Positions 24,051 to 32,944 of a stretch of 64,000 bases of DNA are shown one piece after another. Every line of letters begins with the position of its first letter. The stretch's first letter is position 1. Position numbers and translations under genes: made by a program. The stretch comes from Hanleya hanleyi (Eukaryota; Mollusca; Polyplacophora; Lepidopleurida; Hanleyidae). The notes below the pieces were generated by a model. The model searched no databases and was not told the origin of the DNA. It was given only the letters and a program-made list of their open reading frames with translations. The DNA lies in NCBI GenBank assembly GCA_036873755.1, contig JAVTVY010033858.1:1-64000 (forward strand), read 5' to 3'.

Positions 24051-24345
24051 AGAAAAAGGTGATGGCAGCATCACTAATAAATAGAGATGAATTAGAACCA
24101 TGATAATATTTCACAATTACATGTACCTATCCCAATATATTGGCGAAGGAAACTGGGCATCATCCATTAAACGGCGAGGATCTGGAATTTGGACTCCTTG
24201 TTCATCATCGCTTATTGACGATTAGGCCCTGACCAATAAATACAATCGAATTAGCATTTTATCCAATGATATACCTAAGTATCAACATGATTTATGCAGA
24301 AGATTGTTTCACAACAACAGCAGCCATATTTAATACAGTTATCAT

Positions 24346-26937
24346 TCAGATAACTGCAACATCACTAGTTTTGTCCAATCTGATACCAGCAATCAGTTGT
24401 CGCCAAAACAGGGCCATGCCATCCGGATCCTCAGTTTTAGTGATGTACGACTTGCTATGGAGAATTTCTAGAAATTCAGGAGACAGTTCCTTGGCTGGGT
24501 ACGGCTCCATTAGAATGACCAGAAGCGAGTGTCTATCACTGTGTATACTCTCCATTCTGGCCATGTTAAATTCATACATGCACCATTTACTTTCCAAGAA
24601 CTTTCTCGACAAGAGCACAACAGTTTTTCTGCTGTTCTGGATCGCGTTCATGATGTTATCGGCAACGTAGAATCCAGGTATGAAATCTCTCTTATCGATA
24701 CATAGTCTGAGACCACCCTCTGTCTCTAATCTAGGTAACATCTCCAATCGAACAAAATCGCGATGCGCATCCTCGTACGATATGAATGCGTCAAAAGTGA
24801 ACGGGTCTTGGTCATCGCCGTCAAGACGTGCATACCCTGTTCTCTCTTTTGTATTTTGCGCCATATAATACAAATATCGCAGTTTCCAGCGATATCTGTG
24901 AAGGATTTTACCAGCTACGATGCACACCGCAATAACGATGATACAAGAAGAGACAATTATTGAGACAGTGTAGGTCCGGCAGTGTACCTGTAAGAAATCA
25001 TAAGTGGACTGGAGTTCAGGTCTTGCCAAAGATGTTCGATTACCGTGATCTCGCGTGCAGTACGTGGTATTGGCATTAAGGATTCGAACTTTTGTATGCA
25101 TTAGCCACTCGGTGAAATATTTGGTGTTACAATTACAAACAAGCTGGTTGCCATCCAATGAGATACTTATGCTGCCATGCTTTGAAATTTCGTCCAGATC
25201 GTTCAGAAGCTCAGTTGGAAGGGAAGACAACTTGTTTGATGTCATATTAAGCACCGTCAGATTGGTCATTTGATCAATTCTACTTTCCCAGGATGTGATA
25301 TAATTCTTCGATAAGTCAACAACTCTCAGACAGCGCATATCCGTGAACAGGCCGGGTGTAATTTCCTCCAGGCGATTCTTATGCACACTCAGCCTTTGGA
25401 GACGGCCTAGTCCGCTAAAGGTTCCTTCGGCTAAGGTTGGGCCAAACAAATTATCTCCTATCCTCAAAGTTTTTAGATCCGTGAAATAAGAGAAGAAACC
25501 AGGTGACAAATCGTAGCATGCATTGCCACTAAGGTCCAGATATTCAAGTGTTTCGAGTCCCATTATTGGACCTTTCCATCGATGAAGCAGGTTGTAAGAT
25601 AAGTCTACTTTCCTAGCTTTTGGTGCTTCAAGGCGCATTTTTGGAATAGTATGCCGCATCTTGTAGGTACAACACATATGCACCTCAGTTAAATTTGGAG
25701 GTAAGCTTAAAGTTAAGAAACCGGATAAAGAGGGCTTTCCATATTCAGGGAAGATTTCCAGAAAAGAAGATAAATCCACGAAGCTTGGAGGATTGGAGCC
25801 TGATCCCGAATCACTGATATATGAAGTTCCAGATTCAGGGCCGTCCACTTCTTGGTAATCGGCGTAGACGAATTCTAGATTTCTCAATAAAAGAAGTTGA
25901 TACATTTGGGCTTTGTATATTTGGATGCTGTTCCATGAAATAGATAACACCCGCAATGTTTTCGGGAGAGACAGGATCAGGTTACTGTCTATCTGAGCGA
26001 TCGTATTGTTATCTAAATAAAGCTCCTCCAGTTGAGTGTACTTCAGGTACTTCAGATCTTCTTGATGCAAAAATGTCAGCGTTGGGGTTCGATGAACCAT
26101 TTGGGCAAAAATACGACGTATTGGAGAGAACTGAAGACCCGCAAAGCTTATTCCGGCATAGCTTAGCTCAAGTTTTGTGTTATAGCTCATATCCATTGTG
26201 TCGATTTCTGTGAGAGGCTTGAACGTGTCCGGATGGATCGCTGTTAATTGACAGTGGGATATATTGAGAAATTTCACAGGGGCACTTTCCAGGTTTGAGA
26301 AAGTATACGCTCCAAGGGTTTCCAGAGATCCTGAGCCAGACAAATCGATGACGTATAGATGCCGTAGTTTGCCATACTCAGCCCCAAATATGGCGTTTGA
26401 TACGCCGTCCAGATATAGTTCTTTCAGCGACGACAGTTCAGCAATTTCATAATCGAGATACTGAAAATTTGTCTCTCTATCTAAACTTATGTTGTTTGAC
26501 TTCAAATTCAAGAAAGTCAAGTTTTGAAGCGGTTTGAAAATACCGGGATGAAAAGAAACTCGAGAAAGATTGAGATTATTATCGTTCAACGAAAGGCGCT
26601 TGAGGTTCGCGAGGCCTACAAATGACCCATTTTTCAAGTGCGAGAGACTGTTACTCGAAACATCGAGATCCTCAAGATGGCTGAGCTCTTGAAAAGACGA
26701 AGATTGGATTTCCGATATTGAGTTGTTGTTGAGTAACAGTCGAGTGACATTGATGGGGATGCCAACTGGAACAGAAGACAGAGACTTTCCAGAACAGTTG
26801 ACAATGACTTGCTTGGATATTGGACAGTCAAAGCAAACACACATCTCCACACAGGGATGAACATAGGACTCACAAATATGAATCAGAACGAGGATGACCA
26901 CGAGACGGGTTATCGCCCGATAGCAATCCATCACCAT
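24346..26937 (-). CDS. Toll-like receptor, single-cysteine-cluster type
   Basis: A transmembrane innate immune receptor of about 863 residues. Starting from Met at 26937, residues about 4-24 are a hydrophobic signal peptide. Residues 29-50 are a cysteine-rich LRR N-cap, and leucine-rich repeats follow to about 598. Residues 599-654 are one LRR C-cap (CNC and two later Cys). Residues 657-679 are the membrane helix and 715-855 a TIR domain with box 1 FDAFISYE, box 2 RLCIDKRDFIPG and box 3 FW. One C-cap next to the membrane is the single-cysteine-cluster (V-type) layout. The coding part has no intron. The open frame extends upstream to 27075, but a splice acceptor at 26963 and the signal peptide favour the Met at 26937 or 26931. 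No stop or frameshift is seen, so it looks functional. The ligand cannot be inferred. Confidence 0.93.
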   Translation of the reverse strand: MVMDCYRAITRLVVILVLIHICESYVHPCVEMCVCFDCPISKQVIVNCSGKSLSSVPVGIPINVTRLLLNNNSISEIQSSSFQELSHLEDLDVSSNSLSHLKNGSFVGLANLKRLSLNDNNLNLSRVSFHPGIFKPLQNLTFLNLKSNNISLDRETNFQYLDYEIAELSSLKELYLDGVSNAIFGAEYGKLRHLYVIDLSGSGSLETLGAYTFSNLESAPVKFLNISHCQLTAIHPDTFKPLTEIDTMDMSYNTKLELSYAGISFAGLQFSPIRRIFAQMVHRTPTLTFLHQEDLKYLKYTQLEELYLDNNTIAQIDSNLILSLPKTLRVLSISWNSIQIYKAQMYQLLLLRNLEFVYADYQEVDGPESGTSYISDSGSGSNPPSFVDLSSFLEIFPEYGKPSLSGFLTLSLPPNLTEVHMCCTYKMRHTIPKMRLEAPKARKVDLSYNLLHRWKGPIMGLETLEYLDLSGNACYDLSPGFFSYFTDLKTLRIGDNLFGPTLAEGTFSGLGRLQRLSVHKNRLEEITPGLFTDMRCLRVVDLSKNYITSWESRIDQMTNLTVLNMTSNKLSSLPTELLNDLDEISKHGSISISLDGNQLVCNCNTKYFTEWLMHTKVRILNANTTYCTRDHGNRTSLARPELQSTYDFLQVHCRTYTVSIIVSSCIIVIAVCIVAGKILHRYRWKLRYLYYMAQNTKERTGYARLDGDDQDPFTFDAFISYEDAHRDFVRLEMLPRLETEGGLRLCIDKRDFIPGFYVADNIMNAIQNSRKTVVLLSRKFLESKWCMYEFNMARMESIHSDRHSLLVILMEPYPAKELSPEFLEILHSKSYITKTEDPDGMALFWRQLIAGIRLDKTSDVAVI

Positions 26938-26939
26938 TA

Positions 26940-26985
26940 AAGTGCAAATCCCATTGAAATACCTGCAATAACAAGGACAAATTTG
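26940..26985 (-). other. Probable 3' splice site in the TLR 5' UTR
   Basis: On the minus strand a pyrimidine-rich stretch, TTTGTCCTTGTTATTGCAG, ends at 26963 and is followed by GTATTTCAATGG. It is a strong acceptor match, 26 bp before the favoured start codon. It implies an upstream non-coding exon that I could not locate. Confidence 0.6.
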
Positions 26986-27078
26986 TTTTTTAAAAAACGC
27001 ATGATACACGCAGAAATTAGAAATTAGGTCCGATAGTCCATTGATACACCAATGCAGGAAGTTACAAGAAGTCAAAGT

Positions 27079-28800
27079 TGTATTTCGCTATTATTCGATG
27101 CGTTAATATAACATTACTGGTGATCTCTAATACTTCCGGCTGGCAAGGCTTTGAAGGGCTTGGAATGGATTTGATTAATCTGTCGTGGTACGATGGTCAC
27201 TGGCCATGTAGAGCCTGCCATGCAAACCTTTCCCCAACTCCTTACATATGCCCCCTTGCATCAATGACATATCCATAGTCCCTTGACTTTGTATCAATGC
27301 CATCTACATTAAGAGAAATAGGACAATGGTAATGGTGCTGGAAAGGGTATCCTGAAACGGTACCTCCCTTGACACCCACGTAAATCAATAGGATGCTCTA
27401 GGGGAATCCTGTTGATGCTTATGGTGATCCAGTTGATTTCATCTCTCTCGGTGCCACGAATACATTATTAATGTGAAGAACAACAACAATGGTTTGCTAC
27501 CGTCCACCCATCGTCTCCGTCGTCTCATATAATTCGGCCCTTCTAAGACCCGTATGGACAGCGTATGTTACAAGATCTTTATGCTGTTCATATGTACAGG
27601 CACAACCGAAACACGACTGAAATATATAATGGTCTAGAAAAATTCGTTTGGATCATTTACCAGTAATACTGATTTTCGGACCGGACTTGACGATGTCTTG
27701 CTGGCAGGATCGTAAACTTTTAACAGCTCCTCTCTTACAAGTAACCATATACCTTATAGCAACTGGTTACAAAAAATTCCAGCCGTCATTGATATTTTCG
27801 TTCCTACATATTCGTACCTTCTTGGATGTTGGTGATATTAGTGCCTCGCGAATACTGTTGTGGACACGGAAATGCTTGATGGACGAGATTGGCAACTGTA
27901 TGTCAGATATGACCATTTTTTATTATTATGTAAAATCTCATATGATTGCGAGGCGACGGTTTATAGAACCTTCAGTGAATTTGGAAGAGGTAAGTGACAG
28001 TCAAGACCAAGCGCAATAAACGTTTCTATATATTAATGGACGATAAATCGAGAATACTGCATGGTTACGCTTCAATTTCACAAATGGATATTGAATTTCC
28101 AGTCATTCAGCATATAGCTGGAGACATATAGCTCCGTTGTAAAAGAGATCTTCATATTCTTGGCGGACTCTGAACTAATACCATCGCTTATCTAGTTAGT
28201 CTTTGGACTCCGGATTACTGGAGATAATTTCATCCAGCGGAGAATCTAACCCACTATGTCAGTATTGAAAGAAATAAAGCCAAGGCCACTCGTCGATTAA
28301 CAGACAGCGAATTCATCCACCATTAGCCGTGCAATTTAGGTATAGTGACTCTCAGAAATACGAACATTTAAAGGTTGCATCATCCAAACTGATCTTTCAC
28401 TTACCTATGTCTTTGAGCACTAGAGTACGGTAATGGGATTAATTCTTCCTCGGGGTCTTGAAATTTAACGTTAAAGCAGGAGCAAATCATAGACACAGCA
28501 TGCAAGGCGAAGGTGCAGGTTTTAACTGAAGATCATTATAATCTGAAACGTTTTAATAACGATCTTTGCGACAGTTTGTGTAGTATTTCACAATAAACTT
28601 CATTTAAATAAAGCAAATATTTCATAGTGCGCGGGCCATTATATTACAACTTAAAAAGGTTACACAGGTTAAATAGCGCAGCGGATCATGTGAGCCCGGA
28701 AGCAATGTTGATACCCATTCCCAAATGCCGGAAGAATCTACACAGCTTTTGTCCTCTTTGGTGCCGATAATCGGAGCGAACTGACGTCAAGACGGCAGGA
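27079..28800. other. Region upstream of the TLR, no gene recognised
   Basis: It probably holds the TLR first exon, intron and promoter, but I cannot place them. The open frame at 27648-28019 (123 residues) has no domain I recognise. Confidence 0.4.
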
Positions 28801-29125
28801 TTACCAATTACTTTGGACACACAGGTCGGGGCCTTGATATGGAAGCCGGATGCGGCCAATCTCGTATTCCCGTCTTTTCGTTTTCTCGTTTTTTTTTTCG
28901 CCTTTTGATAACGCGAAAAAAAAACTAAAAAACGAGGTCGGATCGAATCTCATGTTTTCTTTTTCTCGTGTTTTTGCCTTTCGATAAAGCGAGAAAACGA
29001 AAAACGAGGCGAAAAGAAGAGTTTTCTGGCCCGCGTTTTCTCGTCTTTTCGCCTTGCAATCTCGTGTTTTCGTGCCGCGCGTTATCAAAACACGAGAATA
29101 CGAAAAGACGGTAAAATTCAAAATC
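28800..29125. repeat. Palindromic CGTTTTCTCG-type repeat
   Basis: CTCGTATTCCCGTCTTTTCG near 28861 faces its near reverse complement CGAGAATACGAAAAGACGG near 29094. Between them are many CGAGAAAACGAAAA and TTTTCTCGTCTTTTCG blocks in both orientations. The minus strand is open in two frames and gives a Lys/Arg/Glu-rich nonsense protein. It could be a MITE-like element able to fold into a long hairpin. Confidence 0.75.
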
Positions 29126-29316
29126 TTGCGAAACTCGACACAATCATAAAGATAGAAGTTTACTTGAAAAGTCTATGTACTTCTATTTGTCCATAATTGA
29201 TGAGAAATTACTTCAAAACACTTTTGAAAGTGAGCAAAATTCAGCTGTTTTGGAGGTGACACGGTCGGCTGCAGACCAGCCACTGTCTCGGATTGGCCGA
29301 AATCTATTTATGCTGT

Positions 29317-30062
29317 AGTAGACACTGTTAATGTCCAAACGCCCGTTAATGTCCAAATTGGACATTAACACGCAACGAGTGCGTGTTAATGTCCCACGTA
29401 GGACAATAAGACGCCAGCATGAATGTTATCGTCCAAACTTTGGACATTAGCGGTCGATATGTATCACTTCGACTGTTATTGTCCTAAAACAGTCCCGCCT
29501 CTGTTCCAAAATTTCATTGAGACCATCTAGCGCGCGCCTTGAATTAGTGAAAAAACGAACTACGGACTATGAACTTTTAATGAGCACAAGAAAGCATTGA
29601 AAAAACACCAAGACACAGCGAAATCGCTTTGCGAGACTACAACTGTGTTAATACATCCATCTTGCACTACGAGGAATCGATATGACCACAGATATTGAAT
29701 TAGTGAAAAAACGAACTACGGACTACGGAGTATGGACTGTTAATGAACACAAGAAAACATTTAAAAAACACCAAGACAGGGCGAAATCGCTTTGTGAGAC
29801 TACAGCCCATGTTCATATATCCATCTTACACTGCGAGGAATCGATATGACAACAAGATATTGAATTAGTAAAAAAACGAACTACGGACTATGGACTATTA
29901 GGACATTAAGACGCAACTTGTACATATTGAAAACAAATCAGTTGCAGGTCGACCGCTAATGTCCAAATTTGCCCTAGGACAATAAGAGGCGGTTAATGTC
30001 CAAACTTAGGACATTAACACGCGCACTCGCTGCGGGCGTTTGAACATTAACAGTGTCTACAA
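29317..30062. mobile_element. TIR element with GGACATTAA repeats
   Basis: The left end, GTAGACACTGTTAATGTCCA at about 29319, is mirrored at about 30040-30061 (the reverse complement reads GTAGACACTGTTAATGTTCA). Both continue into CAAACGCCCG and further mirrored blocks for roughly 100 bp. TTAATGTCC or GGACATTAA occurs more than ten times. There is no coding sequence, so it is a non-autonomous element or MITE of about 745 bp. The class is not determined. Confidence 0.8.
29544..29905 (+). repeat. About 155-170-bp internal tandem repeat
   Basis: TTGAATTAGTGAAAAAACGA recurs at about 29540, 29694 and 29861 (the last with AGTAAAAAAAC). The two full units share CACCAAGACA, GCGAAATCGCTTTG and GAGGAATCGATATGAC, and the third is partial. 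It lies inside the TIR element at 29317-30062. Confidence 0.88.
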
Positions 30063-30250
30063 TGCTGAGCAGTGACCGCTGGTGGGCATATGGTCGACTT
30101 AGCGCACGCGAGTTAACACCCCTCACATTCTGACTGGAATATCTCGGTATGCTCTAGAACCCCCTAATAACAGCCGGAGGTCCGGGGACTGGTATGTGGC
30201 CGAAGACTGATGCAAGGAACGATCTAGAAATGTAGTATCGTAATTCATTG

Positions 30251-30343
30251 ATTAGGTGATATAGGTCTTTGGATTATGGACGTGGATATTCTCTAATTGA
30301 CGACGGCTGGATTATGAATGACGGACTAGACGCTTGTAATTTT
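30251..30343 (+). repeat. Short dispersed repeat, reverse copy
   Basis: In reverse orientation to 11327-11442: GGTCTTTGGATTATGGACG, GATATTCTCTAATTGACGAC and GACGGACTAGACGCTTGTAA. Confidence 0.8.
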
Positions 30344-30388
30344 ATATAGATTAATGATATAACGGTAATTATAATAAGTAGACTCTTA

Positions 30389-30775
30389 TTGTGCCCAACC
30401 GCAACGCGGCCGGGAACGATTCTTGCTTCTTTGTGTCCGTCGATATCCGTGTTCGTCCGTGGATTACAACGCATACAAGGGAAGTTGGAAGAGGTACCGA
30501 CATACTGATTGACACTTGGTCGGATTCCTCTGAAATACCCTACCTTTCTGACAAATGCTCATCGGATTTTTCTCAAATTTGGCATGCATGTACCATGCCA
30601 GGAGATTTTGCTTGTGATTGCCTTTCGCTCACTTACACTCACAGGTGGAGCCACCTGGTAGCAAGATCACAAATTTGTTTCCGCGTAATAACTTATATGT
30701 ATACCGTAAAATAATATGTCGCTTGAGATTGCATTTCGCCCACTTGCGCCTAGAGGTTCACCTGACTGCAGATTC
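30389..30775 (-). mobile_element. Reverse fragment of the GTCCCCCGCC family
   Basis: CCGCAACGCGGCCGGGAAC at about 30399 is the reverse complement of the terminus at 53031-53056. The CTTGCTTCTTTGTGTCCG block that follows mirrors the array tail there. Later blocks (AGGTGGAGCCACCTGG near 30643, GCCCACTTGCGCC near 30738) match the array units at 47-51 kb in reverse. So this is a short, diverged copy. Confidence 0.7.
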
Positions 30776-30794
30776 ATATCAGAAACGCCAACGA

Positions 30795-31450
30795 ACAAAG
30801 GTATGCGATAGCGGAACATATCGTGAACAATCCAGACCACACCATCCCATGGGACCAAACAAAGGTCCTCGAATAGAATCTCGGGGAGAAGAAACCACGA
30901 CTCATCAGGGAGTCCATCGAGATAACAAGGCACAAGCCCAAGATGAACAGAGACCAAGGGCTGATAATCTCGAATGCATGGAAAGATGTAATCACACCAC
31001 AACAGACCGTATACACCTTAACTGACCTCCATAGTATATATACTTGCGTGCCCATTAAACTCTATTTTTAGACGCGGAAGCCATGCAGATGCTCTTTGAA
31101 CTGTTCTTTACTTTATTCATTACTTTACTACTGTTTTATCTACATGTACTCTTCATACCAGCATACCACATGTTCTACCATTCCACATCAGATTATTTAA
31201 GCCAGCCCTTACATTGTAACCACCCACCACAGCTATTGTTTGTTCAACCCTGATCCCCATAACCCTTTCATGTATGCCCACTCTCCGGGAGTGTCTACAC
31301 CTCACTGTTTCCAGACCATATATTGTTGTTATATTAGATTGGCTTCATGTACATATATATATAACTCATGTTTGATTGTACATTTATACACTTGAGAATG
31401 CTAAGTGCGGACTTAGCGAAACGTCGTGTTTAATAAAGAAGAATTTGAAA
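30795..31450 (+). pseudogene. Penelope-like element C-terminal fragment
   Basis: The frame starting near 30802 reads AIAEHIVNNPDHTIPWD, then one stop, then ESIEITRHKPKMNRDQG and ISNAWKDV. This resembles the end of the GIY-YIG endonuclease in Penelope-like elements. The downstream sequence has a 7-bp stem hairpin at 31400-31417 (GCTAAGT, loop GCGG, ACTTAGC) followed by GAAACGTCGTG, and AATAAA at 31432-31437, which is my recollection of a common Penelope 3' end. The reverse transcriptase part is missing. The family call rests on remembered motifs and is moderately sure. Confidence 0.6.
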
Positions 31451-31500
31451 TCCAGGAAATACCAGTGTTCATACTTGTACTACTTCTTTACGTCAAACCG

Positions 31501-32815
31501 AATGACATTTCAAAATGTCATTCAAAAGTTATAGGTTAAAGCCTGTTACACCTGCAGAGATGGAAATCACATGTTTTCGGATTGTCAATTGAAGAATAAA
31601 TAAGTTATGGTCAGCCAGGGCACAAAAAACGAGAATATAAAACTCGTTAAAACACGGAAGGTCTGACTGACAAAAATAACCGGACTGCTTCACAATATGA
31701 AACTGGTATTCAATCCAACATAAGGAAGAGATCTCCCGTTACGGAAAATTCCGGCGTTGCGGAGAGCTCAGACACAATAAACGCATATAAGGTCGAGCAG
31801 CGTGAAAGTGATGGTGATAGCATTTGATCAATTGTAGGACCAGATGGCAAGATCTCTAAGAGGAATTCTAGGCTTTGGCAATGAAAAACGAAAAAGAGCA
31901 TAGAGCAAGCTGGAAATACACCCAAGAGTTCAAAACAGATTTTCAGCTCTCTCTGATGACGATGCTGTTGATAATTCTACTGCTATTCCTGGTCTACCCT
32001 AAAGAGAAATAAGATGGATGAAAGTCCGCAAAGTTTGCCACATGATCAGGAGTCAAGAAAATGAATCTAAGAGGATTGTAGATCGAAGAACAGTTCAAAC
32101 TGGTGGTTCTCTGTCCTGGGGGAGACGATGCAGCGTTGTCAAAGACAGTCAAATGCCCAGCAATGATGCTGCAGCACTCGATGTGGCCGGCAGTAGTAGA
32201 GAACATTCACCTGTGTATTTGATGCTGTAGTGAAAACTGCGCTCGCCATAGATAATGCTAGAAATGAGCTACCCTTAGTAGATGGGAAAGAAGGTGAAGA
32301 TGAATATATCAGTTCTACATCTGTACATTCTAGTGGTAACTCGAACTTCTCCTCAGATGATGATGTGAGTGCTAAGCTCACCAAAGATGATGTTATAAAT
32401 GAGCTACCCTCAGTAAATGCACCTGCGCATTCTGGTGGTGACTTGAATTTCGTCCCAGATACAAATGTGGTTGCTGAGCTCACCAGAGATGATGCTAGAA
32501 ATGAGCTACCCTCAGCAGATGGAGAAGGATGTGAAGATGAGGATTTTGGTTTTATTTCTGAAGCAGATGCACCTGTGTGTTCGAGGAGTTCACTAGTGAT
32601 GAAGCTAGCAATGATACAATCATGGAGGATGAGAAACAAGGTGAAGGGGAAGTTGATAACGCCATTCTCAACACAGATATACTTATGAACCCCACCTCAG
32701 ACAAAAACGCGGTCGCTGAACACATGGATCAACCTTTTGATAATAAGCGACCCGGCGAGACTTCCTTAAACCAGAGGTCGAAAAAGAAATGTGAACTGAG
32801 GAGAGAACAATAAAT
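31501..32815 (+). pseudogene. LINE ORF1 with zinc knuckle and acidic repeats
   Basis: A CX2CX4HX4C zinc knuckle (CYTCRDGNHMFSDC) is encoded at 31544-31585, with a damaged second knuckle just after it. The later part (32018-32813) is in several frames. It contains diverged in-frame repeats with NELPLVDG, NELPSVNA and NELPSADG between 32265 and 32530, in an Asp/Glu-rich tail. This suits the gag-like ORF1 of an I or Nimb type LINE, and the ORF2 follows directly. It is broken by frameshifts and stops. The minus-strand open frame of 166 residues at 32139-32639 is an antisense shadow. Confidence 0.65.
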
Positions 32816-32944
32816 TTATGAAAATCGAGACAAAAATACTTGCGAGAAGAGCAGAGACTTTAATTAAACGTACATAATGGCTAAGTTGACACTCTATTTC
32901 CTAGTGTGTGTGCTCTTGTGTGTTATTTCTTCATATAGACTAAA

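Noticed and set aside
26938..27075. Upstream 46 codons of the Toll-like receptor frame as part of the protein
   Set aside because: A strong splice acceptor at 26963 and a signal peptide right after Met 26937/26931 indicate that this is intron and 5' UTR.
28801..29143. Two overlapping minus-strand frames rich in Lys, Arg and Glu
   Set aside because: They are translations of the palindromic CGAGAAAACG repeat.
32139..32639. Minus-strand open frame of 166 residues rich in Ser
   Set aside because: Antisense shadow of the acidic LINE ORF1 repeat.
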